Positions 1 through 11,250 of a stretch of DNA of 64,000 nucleotides are shown here, piece by piece. This stretch comes from Echinostoma caproni. Lineage: Eukaryota; Platyhelminthes; Trematoda; Plagiorchiida; Echinostomatidae. The stretch is from positions 79,892-143,891 of the forward strand of contig UZAN01039472.1 in assembly GCA_900618425.1 (NCBI GenBank), read 5' to 3'. Each line of letters begins with the position of its first letter. Position 1 is the first letter of the stretch. The position numbers and the translations under genes were made by a program. The notes beneath the pieces are model-generated. The model saw only the letters and a program-made list of their open reading frames with translations. It searched no databases and was not told where the DNA came from.

Positions 1-468
1 CATTAGTTAACATCTTTCCGTTTTTGTTTTCAATGCTGAAGCTTATTTTACTAATTGATTCATGTTGAACAAATTATCGGACGTTTGAAATTCTTTGAGT
101 AAGCTGAATGCAACAGTATCTGATCGTTTACGGTCAGCAGGTCGTTGTCATAGTCTTGCAAATGAAATGAAGATGTTAATTCATGATTTTCAATGATATT
201 CTACGATTATTTTGTATCAGAATAATCCAAAGCGAAGTATTAGTTTTTCTTCTCAGATTGTAGCACGAAATTTTACTGTGGCACTTCACTGCCAACAAAA
301 CTGACACTACACATTAGCCTCTAATTAGATCACGTTTGGATGATAAATTGTATGCGATCGGTTCTGATGCATTCTGAACGGGAATTTCTTAATCAGTATG
401 ACTTCATACAGGTCAATGCTAGTCACGGCTATCTCATTCCCTTGATCTGATTTTCACAACGATTTCAG

Positions 469-607
469 CCTCGGTACGCGCATTTCCTTCTCGCCATCGG
501 TTGAATACCTGCCGGGATTGGAGAAAAATACACCAAAAGACCTACGAAAATCTGCAAATCCCGTCTTTAAAAGCAGATTGCGACGCTATTTTACTAACGG
601 CTTGATT
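469..607 (+). other. Possible internal exon, unassigned
   Basis: A good acceptor (pyrimidine-rich run ending in TTTCAG at 468) is followed by an open frame from 470 to a TGA at 617. It reads SPSVEYLPGLEKN about ten residues in and ends with a basic stretch (KSRLRRYF). A weak donor, GTATTA, starts at 608. It lies about 1 kb upstream of the RhoGEF SH3 exons on the same strand, so it could belong to that gene, but I see no Dbl-homology or PH-domain signature in it. It may equally be a chance open frame. Confidence 0.2.
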
Positions 608-1639
608 GTATTAGTGTGATATTCCGAAGATATGATTCGTAATGTAGGCTTTGTCACCAAAATACTGATCGGTTTTTGTATTCAGTTTTGATTATTGTGA
701 AATCGCATACAGTACTTAAAGTTAAATAAGGGCCTTCTCACTGTGAGACTCAGACAGAGTCGTGAATCGGTTGGTAGTTGTTATAATCAAAATGACTTTT
801 CTATGTATAATGAATGTAGTTCTTAAAGCCTATTCAATGAACCGTTTGTGATATTCCGCGATTCGCTTTTTACCGCATGTTACTATTGATTTCTCAGTTT
901 TTCAGTCTAGTGAAGTTTTGGATTGCCTAAATCTTGCGAAATTCAAGAGATTTGGACGTATACGAATAACATCAAAACTTTCCGTCATCCATTGATATTT
1001 CGTCTCGCCTGGCATAGCCCCTAGTCAAATGTATCTTTTCTCCTTTTGTGCGCTTGTAATTTACGAGTTCAGATTCTGTCTACTCGTAAGTAGATAAATG
1101 AAGTTATGAAATTCAACCTATTCAAATGGAATTTCCGAGTATTTCTAATGCTTAGGTAAGACTGGAAATCCGCTTGGAAAACGAACTGGTTTATACCGAC
1201 CGCTGTCTTTACATCAATTTGTTTTTCACATGAAAATGTACAATTTCAAACAAAGTTAGGAACTAAATACACCGTTTTTTCCACTATGGTTTTGTATCCA
1301 TGAGCACTTTCATCTATTAGAGCGAAATGGTTTGAATTGTTTAGATAAAAATCTCTCTCGTCATTCCACCAATCCGCACTATGGAATTCGTTAATTTTTT
1401 TGAAAGATCATCAAGCCACCTTGGCCATGAATTGCAATGCGTCAGCCCAGTGTGTGGTTTATGATCAATAGTGTACGTTCTTGCCACTGATGGACTCTTT
1501 ACGGCTTATCGCTTATGCATGTTTTGCTGGTCTACTCATCCATTGATTTTTAATGATCAGACAAACAACTGTAAGAATAAGTTCATGCTACAGTTCCTTT
1601 TGCATAATAGCTATTCATTGCCGTTTTCTCTCTTCACAG

Positions 1640-1756
1640 ACTGCCCCCAAGTGTTAATCACACGATCACATTCCACTAACGAGGGAGATGAATTGGAATT
1701 GAAGGAGGGCGACCAGGCCAGTATTCTGGTCAGCTTAAACGACTCTCCAGATCAAG
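1640..1756 (+). CDS. RhoGEF (ephexin-type), penultimate exon: first half of SH3 domain
   Basis: The exon is bounded by TCTTCACAG (acceptor) and GTAAGT (donor) and ends in phase 1. It encodes the N-terminal half of an SH3 domain: a starting beta strand CPQVLITR, then the RT-loop signature DELELKEGD and a hydrophobic strand SILVSLND. The split glycine codon at the junction joins directly to WYKG in the next exon, which restores the SH3 order exactly. Proteins of the ephexin/ARHGEF family end in a Dbl-homology domain, a PH domain and a C-terminal SH3, and activate Rho-family GTPases at the membrane and cytoskeleton. The DH and PH exons are not visible here and must lie upstream, in part beyond the window. 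The identification rests on the SH3 and the tail that follows it. Confidence 0.75.
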
Positions 1757-3506
1757 GTAAGTGATGACCATCCCTCCTTCACGTGGTGCATGAGTATCAT
1801 TTCCCTCAATCATAATTCCTCATGTAAAAGAATATGCATACAGTTATATTGGTGCTGTGTTTGATCGCTCGGTCTGAACAGAGGTGATTGCGTGTTCCTC
1901 GATTACATATCTTTTCTCATATTCCGTCATTTTACTCATGGGTAAAAACGTTTATTCAGCTACTGTTCCGTCCTCAAAATCTATCTTTAAACGGCTTAAA
2001 AATAATCTGATTTTTTGTGTGCGAAACTAGCACATTTGATGCCTGTTGAACATGGCGAGGTAACGAACAGATATTTGAGGGGTTCCTTCATATATCAATG
2101 CAAAGAGTTACTAAATAATTTCAGGCAGCGAATGTCTCTCAAAAAGATTACATCACCATTCGTCTTTCATTAATCATTTTTCTGGATTAGCATTTAGATT
2201 AACTTCGATATTGATAAAAGTGTTTTTTACAGCAATTCTTACGCTTACATCCGAATACTCAATTACTGGTAGGGCACGAAACCAATCTTCCGTCCAGGTC
2301 TTGGATGTCGCATTGACAATAAATTGAAACGTATCTCTCATCATATCTGAATTTCATAAACTGACCTGGATGGGACAATATCATAATTCTCGAAGTTTCA
2401 TTCCAATACAATACAAACGACCGCTGATAGACAGTTTATTCTCTAAAGCCAGGATAATCTGCTACAGTGAAACATTAGCGTTCAATTTTCACTGCGTATG
2501 CAAGGTACTGCAAGAAAATGGATACCATAAAATGTTAAGCGCAAAATATGGAGCCCCTTTGAATAAACCACAACAAAGTGACACCGTCTCGAAAAAGCTG
2601 TGTCACCATACTGTTCGAAGGTGATCAAAATGATAGGCGGATACAGAACAGGCTGAACCAAGCGATTGTGAGAACGTATAATGCTGCCTCCTTTATAATA
2701 CTGCACGATACGAAGCGAATGCTCATAGAATCCAATCTAGACAAACCCGAATCTTCAGTTACCTCATCCTGTATTTACCTATTTCAATGTATTTGCGTTA
2801 GTAAGTACGTCAGAAGAACTGAGAGACGGCTGTCTACTATGATAGCAGAGCATGCACCGAAGAATTTGACGTCTAACGTGATCTAAATACATGCACACAG
2901 CTGATGCGACTACCGAGAAATATTTGGGTTCAACATATCCTGTGTTTACGATGCTTGGTCATAGATTTGCAGTTGTCAAGCGGATTGAACCACTGTTACC
3001 GGCGTGCTTCGGGCCCTACGATCGAAGGCTCAAACTCCGTCCCCGCCGCTGAGCACTGGTCGTGGGCAGCTTCACTCTCGTCCGGTTCAATACAAGAACT
3101 AACCTAAGGGAGCCTTATGGGGTTCGCCGCTCCAAGACTTAGGGCTCACAGTATCGATTTCCACAAATGAACAGTCGACCTTCTTTACTATGGATTTTAC
3201 GCCGTCTTCACCGTCTTAATTCTACGAATTTTCAAAATATTGCTATCATTTTCAGTCTAGAGTTTAACCCTGATTTTATCAGTACACCCCGTGTAAATTA
3301 ACCAATAGGATTTTACCCTCTCCAGTAAATCGCAAAGTCAATAAATTTGTTAAATTTGTCTCAACCTGATTGTTCTCTATTGTCTTGCACTGTCCCCAAT
3401 GCTCCATAGACTTTACCTATGAGTGATCCTAAAAGAGAATTTTATTTTATTCTATCACTTGACGAATACCATTCAACAATCCACTTTCTTATTCTCCCTT
3501 TCACAG
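1757..3506 (+). other. Last intron of the RhoGEF gene
   Basis: This intron has a GTAAGT donor at 1757 and an acceptor TTTCACAG ending at 3506. It carries the remains of a Penelope-like element at 2298-2886 in the same orientation as the gene. The rest (1763-2290 and 2890-3490) shows no coding signal; 2990-3140 is more GC-rich than its surroundings and may be another old repeat. Confidence 0.65.
2298..2886 (+). mobile_element. Penelope-like retroelement, decayed RT end plus GIY-YIG endonuclease
   Basis: The fragment runs from the end of the reverse transcriptase into the GIY-YIG endonuclease of a Penelope-like element. In the first frame one reads LDVALT, a TGA stop, then TWMGQYHN, the linker motif YKRPLIDSLFSKARIIC and LQENGY. 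At about 2590 the frame shifts, and the second frame carries ILFEGDQNDRRIQ, then SSCIYLFQCIC, KYVRRTERRLS and EHAPKNL. The GIY-YIG core is damaged (YVG is replaced by YVR) and the frame stops at 2884-2886 before the catalytic Glu region. The 48323-48842 copy shares about two thirds of the residues over the overlap, so both belong to one subfamily. Dead copy. Confidence 0.78.
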
Positions 3507-3739
3507 GTTGGTACAAAGGTATGCTTTCGGACGGAAGAATCGGTTGGTTCCCTAGTGGTATTTGTGTGGAAGTCCAAGATGCGTTGATGAAGCGTGAAAA
3601 CATGCGCAATTTCATGCTTCTGGAGGAAGCAAGAGCGGCCTACCGGATTCGAAAAGCTCGTGAACAGTTTAGTGAATTTCCCAGATTGAAAGACGTGGCC
3701 CGTTCGCGAGTAACTGCCTCGGAGCAGGTGGAACGATAG
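3507..3739 (+). CDS. RhoGEF (ephexin-type), terminal exon: second half of SH3 and C-terminal tail
   Basis: After the acceptor at 3506 the exon completes a glycine codon and continues WYKGML, SDGRIGWFPSG and VEV, the canonical second half of an SH3 domain (the binding-groove Trp and the Pro of GWFPS are present; the usual final Tyr is replaced by Cys in GICVEV). A tail of about 50 residues follows, beginning with QDALMKRENMRNFML, which resembles the conserved stretch just after the SH3 of ephexin-type exchange factors, and then a basic, helical region ending at TAG 3737-3739. With the preceding exon this gives 115 codons plus a split first codon. No premature stop or frame break is seen, so the gene is probably active. 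Close relatives such as the SGEF group cannot be excluded. Confidence 0.8.
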
Positions 3740-3765
3740 GTTTCTGGAACTGGATGAATTTGAGG

Positions 3766-3771
3766 AATAAA
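3766..3771 (+). promoter_or_regulatory. Poly(A) signal of the RhoGEF gene
   Basis: AATAAA occurs 27 bases after the stop codon and is followed by a T/C-rich stretch. The resulting 3' UTR would be very short. Confidence 0.6.
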
Positions 3772-6700
3772 AGTTTCTTTCACTCGCCACCACCACCATC
3801 CCGTTCTCTTTCATATCCGGTCGATTATAAACGTCATAAAAGAGACAAACAAATCCAACGTTCGAATTGTCTCTATTTATTAAGCCGTTATTAGAAACCC
3901 TTTTTTAGGTCAGATATTGGGCCCTCCGCTTTTTTGCATAAAAACTTCAGCTATCTTTATTGATTTTATTTCCTATTTTCGCCTAATTTATTATTCTCAT
4001 ACTACCACTACTACGATTACAACTTCTATTACTTCGTTTCGTACTTTCGTGGCTTTTTAGTGCCACCTATTTCGAAATAAACACAAAGTGACTGTTTTCC
4101 GTCACCCTTCCGTTATTTTCTTCCTAAATATTCCGGGTCTTCCGTCTTTCCTTGTCCATATAACCCTCCACATTATAGTGTCTATGGAAATGTCTCTTCC
4201 TCTCTATCTCTATACTTGTTGGGAAAAGAAGGAATCAAGGTTTTTAATCTAGAATTTCTTAATTTCCTTCCTGCTCCATCTCTACTCATAATTTTCCTCA
4301 ACGCGACACGGGTTTTTATCAAACGCTCACTCTAAACCCTTCACATCAATCTATTGTACTTTAATTTGAACACTTCCTGACATTCTTTCAAACGGCTATT
4401 CCGATTCGAGGAAATTTTGCTCTCAGCTGCTGTTCGACCTACGAGTTCCGATTTCCATAAATTCCATATTTTATCAGCAAGTATGACAGTGTTTTACTTA
4501 TACCACCTCGCTCACACACACACACATTTGCACATCAAGATCATCGACAAACAAAAAAACAAGATTTTTTGTAATCATTTTCGTTTATTGTTTTTCTTCC
4601 GTTTCCGCTCCTCACTTGTCCATTCGATTCACACAACAATACTTCCCAGAACGTGAATTTGGATGTGGTCCATCTAATCCAATGTGAGCGATAATTGTAA
4701 ACCTGCCAAAGATGCAATCAATGTCCGACGATTACCACGTGGTATTTTGTGGTGCCGGAGTGTGTGTGTTTGCCTGAAGAATTCAAGCTCTGACACTGTC
4801 CCGAAATTCTTCGATAAAACAAAACCAAGCACATCAACCGGTCTCTGTTTCCTGGGAAATCGCCGAAGGTGGCTTAGGCATTCACCAGCTTCCTTAAAAT
4901 GTACATATGACTTCTCTTTCGCAATACACTTTTAGCGTACAGTGCGACAGTCTTTTGTTTTTTGTGCACCTTATTTGGCTCATTCATTTGAATTCAGCAT
5001 AGTGTCAACCCACAACTTTTTCACGGCCCCTTCCGGATATGTATAACAGTCGTCAAGATTGAAATTGCAGTAAATAAACCGTGCTCTATCATCCAAAATA
5101 TGATGGCATAAAACATCTTACATCAATGCATACAAAGCAATCGTGGTGAAAACAGTTTATGGGTGTTCGTGACGCTGCATGCAGAACAGAATTTGAGTGG
5201 TTTACAAGTGTTGCCCAGTCTCACTTCGAGAACGCTTTTTCTGTGGTTTCTAGAGAGAAAAAGAAAACAGAACTCAGCAAGGTGATTTTCCAGCGAACTT
5301 TTGAACTTTCCCCTAAATTTGTTGCACCAATAAACCGAAATTGAACGTGGTTTTCAGTTTGTGTCACAACCGACCTTCCACTCTCGTATAACAGTTTTGT
5401 TTATCATCTTTCGGCTCTCCAAAGATGAAGGAGTAGACGGAAGACGTGAAAACGGGAAGCGGTATCACGATGAATGTAGCGAATACTGCTGCACTCGAAC
5501 TTGAGTTGATACAGAAGAACCCTGCGATGAAACCATATCGCTCGCGGTGTCCAACGAACGACTAAACTGATCCAGAAAGTTCCCATTCGGTAAAACTAAT
5601 TCGAAATTTGACAAATTGTTTCATCTCCTTGTTCAGCTCATTAGAACTCACAGCAAGACAAAAGAACATAGTGTATCAAAAATAGATCACTTATCATTCA
5701 GATCCATGAACTACAGAGAAGTAAACCAGAAATTATATAATAGACTTCAATATCAATATGATAATAGATAGTTGGATTTAGAGGACCTCATTTAATTGTG
5801 CCATGCAGACATATGGACATATGCTTCAAAATATTCTGTTTACAGTAAAGTCATCAAGAGAAGCACGCAGTGCAACATTGACTCAGGTCCACAAGCTCCC
5901 ATGCCTCACCCCGATGTCATGCGGATTCTTGATAATTGAATGAACAAACAGACAATTATGTGACGCTTAATAATCCCGTATCTGGTTTGAAGACTAAATT
6001 AATCACGCATAATCCGTGATGTAAATTTTCCCTTTCCCAAAATAGTGAATTGTTTGGATTATGAATTACTAAAAGTGCTTTGAATTAATGTTTAATTTCC
6101 AATACTTTATTATAGATGTATTTTCCCTAGTGGGAACAGGAAAGATGATGGTAAAGGGTTGTGTCCAAGTTATTTTACTTTCATAAACTGATTGATCAAA
6201 AAAGAAAACGCATGCCATATCACTGTAATATATATTATTGTGGTCGCATTTATGACTAAAAAAGACATTGATGCATTTGAGAGCAAGTAAAGTGGTCGAA
6301 TTAGATGTGAATCAGCTGGCAATATCTGTCCACCAAGTGAATAAATCATGAAAGTCGATGAAATACTCAAATGTAACATCATGAAAAAAGCCTTTCAAAA
6401 TCTGAAATGACTAGTGGATCTTTATTATGTAGAGAGAAGGAGAATCTGGACAGTACAGTGTCGAGAAGGTTTCTAAAGGTGAATGGAAGAAAAGAACCGT
6501 AGAAAATACATTGTGCACTCCCCGAAAATTAATCTTTGAAAGTGTTTGACGTATTCTAATATACACGGGTTTCATGATGCTTAGGAACGATATTCCAACC
6601 TAAAAACACAAATTTATTTGCGTAATTAAGAGAAGTTTATTCTAGGTCTTTTTCTAGTCACTGTCCTTTTAACTTTAGTCTATACGAATTCCCTATTTTC

Positions 6701-7760
6701 AGCTTCACACTGCGTTCAACCTTATTATCTGCCTCCTACCTCCTCATCAAAATGAGTAGTCAAAAGATAGCAAACAACCAGCCGCAGCATCAGAGTGCAT
6801 GCCTAATGGTTAATGGTCTCAAGAATTACAAATGGATTGCATGAACATGATTTCCGGAAATACAAATATTTAGCGATCTAAATAGGCAAAAAAGTAGTTT
6901 CTAGTTATTGTATTGTCAAAACAATAAATTTTCTCATTCTCTGGCTTCGTAGTGATGCTTGAGTTTGAGCTTCATGAACAATCCACGGTTATCTCTTTGA
7001 CTTTAGGATGATAGCTGGGAAATTTTATTTAATACAGTCCTTTCAATCATTGATTAAAATACTCAATAAGCAACTGTTAGGCACACTTTCTGAAACCATA
7101 TAGACACCATTTCACTGAACTCAGTATTTTTTGTTTTTCCTTGTGATTTCAAGCCCATAGGGCGAGCTGCGAATGAACACAAGACAGCAGGTTGGTCGTT
7201 CATTGTGATACTATGCCTACCTTAATGGCGTCAAGAAATAATTTAAGTATCATGATAGATTAACAGTAAGTTCGCATTCTTTGAGGAGCTGAGCTTTACA
7301 CGTCCGGTTTCAAACCATTGTGAGCTGGCAATTTCTAACAAAGATTAAATGCCTAAAAATGGCCATCAAGACGTTGCAGTTGTGACATGTTGGCATTGCT
7401 AGGGACACATTTTCCGCTCATTCACTATCGAACTACTCAAATAAGTCAAGTAACATAATCAGTAATCTGACATTGTCTGTACAGCCTGAGTTTACCACAT
7501 TTGACAGGATAAGCATTATGAAATTTTAGTTTTCTAGATTGAATCACATATCGTCGTATTTAGCTGGGAAGGCTACCTACCTTCAGTGGCTAACCAGATG
7601 GTCGAATGAGAAGACACCAACACTATCGCTGCACGACAACAAGGTTAGTGATTGTGCAAATGATCCTGACAGGTAACCAGGAATGGTAAACTTGACTAAA
7701 TATTTTATTTGCATTGCCCTCAATAATAATTATAAATAAATGTTTCAAAAATGATTATTT
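3772..7760. other. Non-coding stretch, nothing recognised
   Basis: The sequence just after the RhoGEF gene (3830-4680) is pyrimidine-rich, with a short CA run near 4513. The rest is A/T-rich, with only short open frames that look random. I see no RNA gene or clear repeat. Confidence 0.4.
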
Positions 7761-8393
7761 TCACAGCTCCTCTAGATCTGTTTCACTGAATAGCGCAACG
7801 TAGCTACCAAAGTCCTCCTCGTTTTCTGCCAGGCCAACAGCATCCAATACGAACCACAATGCACTATATTCTGACTTGTCAAATGCGTGCCTTTCTCAAC
7901 CGGTTTTGTTTATCTTTCGGATGTAATCTTCCAGGAACCACAATCCACGCTGTGCCTCGATGTTTGCTTACCCTATTGCTCCCACCGTTTCTAGTACGTC
8001 AAATCTTCATGAATATCCTTGAACTATAATCACGCCGTGGCATCTATCAACCGCACCCCAGATATATCCCTAAAAGTTTTTAACCAACTAAACATTCTGT
8101 GATATAACGTCTTTCTGAAATGCACAGGAATGTATTTGATCGTATGAGAGCCGTCTACGTCATTTATAATCCATCTTGTTCGCTGCTCCACCTCGATCTT
8201 CTCGAATCACGTGACTGAGCTTCGTCTCTGAATGGGTTATGACCGGCCCTCCGTTGCAGTGTTTCTTCGGTCGCTGTCTTTTGAATACTACTATCACTTT
8301 ATATTTCACGCACATTTCCGCCTGGATGTATGCTTCATGTATATCTGAAACCGGGTTGCCCCACAATTTGATTCGCAATACCTCATTACTTGA
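7761..8393 (-). pseudogene. Decayed reading frame of unknown family, one frame with several stops
   Basis: One minus-strand frame stays in register for 211 codons, from 8393 down to a TGA at 7761-7763, with six internal stops (the first at 8160-8162) but no frame change. The pieces between stops look like protein, not noise: LRIKLWGNPVSDIHEAYIQ, a basic stretch FKRQRPKKHCNGG, IREDRGGAANKMDYK, GYIWGAVDRCHGV, GLWFLEDYIRKINKTG and finally SALWFVLDAVGLAENEEDF ending in LEEL. The C-terminus is acidic. I do not recognise reverse transcriptase, transposase or host-domain motifs. It is probably an old mobile-element or processed coding sequence broken by point mutations. Confidence 0.4.
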
Positions 8394-8742
8394 TCATTTA
8401 TTTTTTCATTACCTGTATATTGCCGATGTTGTGATAACCGATATATGATTTTTGTTTGTATTTACACAGTAATCATCTGTCGAAAAGCGATCAGGTACAC
8501 TCATTGACACCCCGAATGCTGTGGGATTTTGTCAACTTCGTCTAATTATACATATATTCCAAAAGACACAAGGGTCTGAGGATATAAAAACAGAGGGTTG
8601 ATATACCTGTTTTATGTTGCGCGGATTATTGATATTTTCCGTATGCATGCGTTTTGTTTAAATAACCACAGTGGACGTTTACAACATTCACGCCACTTGT
8701 TTCCATCCTGGAAAACATTACTTCAAGTTTCTGAAATAGGTG

Positions 8743-9206
8743 CTAGTGTGATGGAAAGTGGTACAAAGAGAGCCCGGGTAGCGAATGAATCAAGAATGGG
8801 GCCCATCCCACCGGTGCTGGGAAGAATCAAAAGTGCAAGCCTGAAACTAAGTGCAAAGAAATGCCAAATCGCTCGGGACAATCACCTGTTTGGGTAACAT
8901 TGTTGGTGGAGGTACAATTAAACAGTTGCCTCTTCTTCCGCGTGCCGTTCCGACTGGTTTGACCTGATCGTATTGTGAGATACGTTGATTGACAGCTCCG
9001 ACGTTGTGGTATTCGGTGAATATCTTTCTGGTTAGATGCGGATTGTTCATTGGGCTGTAATTGTTGATTCGTCCGTTTCGAATGGTAGTCGACATTGTCT
9101 CGCGAAATACTTCCAGCCGCTACGTCTGCGCATCTGGCTGGATGGGCCCCATCCTTGATTCGTTCGCTAGCCGGAGCTCTCTTTGTACCACCTTTCATCA
9201 CACTAG
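8743..9206. repeat. 464-bp element with about 67-bp terminal inverted repeats (MITE or foldback-like)
   Basis: The first 67 bases (from CTAGTGTGATGG) match the reverse complement of the last 67 (ending CATCACACTAG) with only about eight differences, including shared blocks GGTACAAAGAGAGC and ATGGGGCCCATCC. Pairing stops beyond about 8810 and 9140, and the outer flanks do not pair. If TA is the target duplication, the termini would be GTGTGATG...CATCACAC, as in Tc1/mariner-type MITEs. The 330-bp interior has no transposase that I can recognise. Open frames on both strands exist because the arms are GC-rich. Confidence 0.75.
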
Positions 9207-11090
9207 GTAATCTTTCGAGGCCCGTCAAACAGTTGAGAAGGATCCATTGTCATTATTCCTTTGATAAATCTACGCCAAGTCTTAATCTGGTTACCACAAC
9301 TAACCGATAGGGGGAAGCATTGTAAGGACATCTTTAAAAAAGCACAATGTAGGTGAACGCATGTTTTAGGTGAATTGCTGTTCAAGCCTTTACAATGAAA
9401 TTTATAATCAGAATCCTAATCATGAAGCCTGGGCTGTGCGCACAACGAAAATTGGTTCAAGCTCTCAAATTCCCATGGTACAGGGAAGAGAAAATCGCTT
9501 GATCACATGACCATGACGTAACATAGTGACTTTGGTTACGAGTTACAAAAAGCGCACGAATTTGGGTTTCTCTCGTTTTAATTGCCAAACACATGACTGA
9601 TTCACCTTTCTGTTTGACCCCATTGAAATTGTTTCGTATAAATGTGATTGTAAAGTAATTCCCCGAAACCGAGTGTTCGCCTACATTGTGTGCTCTTAAT
9701 CAATGAGCACATTTCGTGACATGTTTTGAAGGTTAACCAACCTATCGGAAGTTGTTTTATAAATTATGTGACTAGATCACAGCTTCCTGTATCCATTACA
9801 CATTTTCATACTTCATTAATACTTACCTGCTTCTGTCACGAAACCTCAGCAACATCTTGTGTACGGCGATTATCGGATGGGGAAAGTTAACCAGTTTCCT
9901 AGACTTGAATGGACTAGGTCTCGAAAACGAAGTATACAATCACTCCATCAGTGCAGAGGTAGATTTCTCAGAGATGTAACTGTTACAAGATGATATGTCT
10001 GAAAGCAATCCAATGCGTTTTCGGAAAGGTGATGGACATTGACTTGAGAATAGTGACGTATATAACTCAAGTCATCGATTAGACAGCATCGTAGGGAGAA
10101 ACTCTTACATTTTTTACCATTAAGCTTGCAACAATTGATTCAATCAAATTATCTTTGCCATGAGCAGAACAAACAAAGCGAAAACAGGGTGAATCCATCA
10201 ACCCCACTGCGGTTACAACTAGGGAGCTCAAAGATGGAACGCAAGCACGGAAACCATTTGTCCACCGGGCATTACATTTTGTTAGAGAACCATTAGTTTC
10301 ACCTCACACCAGTTGGGTGAAGTAATAGCAATTTAAAATCATATCTCCGGACTGTGCAACCGAAGTGAATAACCCGTTCAGCTCTTCCTTAAAAAGCAGT
10401 TTTTCCTGCTTTCTTGTTCGTTCTGAGTGTGGGCATTCGGTTTAATTTTGGCCATCTGGAAATTCAATGGAAGAATGCCTTTACCAGATAAAATTTCTCG
10501 AGTAGCCCCAATTATGTAACACAAACTAATCTGATGAATGGAAGCGTTCAATTGACTCAACCGCATATGCCATTGCTATGTTTGTTTAGTACAGTTTATT
10601 TTTATTACATGAAAGGTTAGCTGTACAGTTGGTATCTGACTGAATGAATCCGGAAGTCTCCTCCGGCCTGATCGAATAAAGGGTTTACATGATCCACTTG
10701 TAGTGGTAGAATGTGAAATCAACTTGACGTTCGGTGGATGTCAAAAGTTCGTTTGGGGTCAACTATCGGATACAAATGAATCTACCTGACCAATTGTGGT
10801 GCGTTGTGCCATCCACAGTCCAAGTGGCACCTACTGCGATGCACCGTTCCTCCACGTTGTGAAGTTGCCATAGGGTGGGAGACATCAAGTAATCGACCAT
10901 ACGACAGATGAACAAATCTAGACAAAAAGACTCAATTATGTAACAACTTTTACAAGCTGATAAAAATTAGGCTACCCTTTATCACCTCACTCTAGCTTTT
11001 CTGATTGTCTTATCACTGCAAAATGCTTTCAAATATTTAGAGTGAGTACTGGAAAGGGTATTATTTGCTTAAATTACGTTCTCATTGAGT
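9207..11090. other. Non-coding stretch, nothing recognised
   Basis: Mixed composition with no frame that looks coding and no repeat that I can match elsewhere in the window. Confidence 0.4.
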
Positions 11091-11250
11091 GTAGTGGTCA
11101 AGCGGGTAAGGTCATCAAACTAGCGATCTGGGGGGGACCGGGTTTGAATTGCTTCACCGCTGACCACCTTCCCCATTTCTGTATATTCCCAGGCAACCTT
11201 TGCATGACCGCCGCTCTCTTTCTGAAATGCGATTTTACATTTGCATGCCC
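11091..11250 (+). mobile_element. tRNA-derived SINE, family A
   Basis: The head carries an A-box-like TGGTCAAGCGGGTAAGG near 11095 and a B-box-like GGTTTGAAT at 11141-11149, with the spacing of a tRNA-type RNA polymerase III promoter. The tail, starting CCCCATTTCTGTATATTCCC, goes on to a CAGGCAACCTTTG block and a CTTTCTGAAA block. The same head and tail order recurs at 50645-50832 (minus) and, more diverged, at 57065-57228 and 33900-34152. Confidence 0.6.

Noticed and set aside
8827..9228. 133-codon minus-strand open frame
   Set aside because: It runs through the GC-rich arm of the inverted-repeat element, where frames are open on both strands; no recognisable product.
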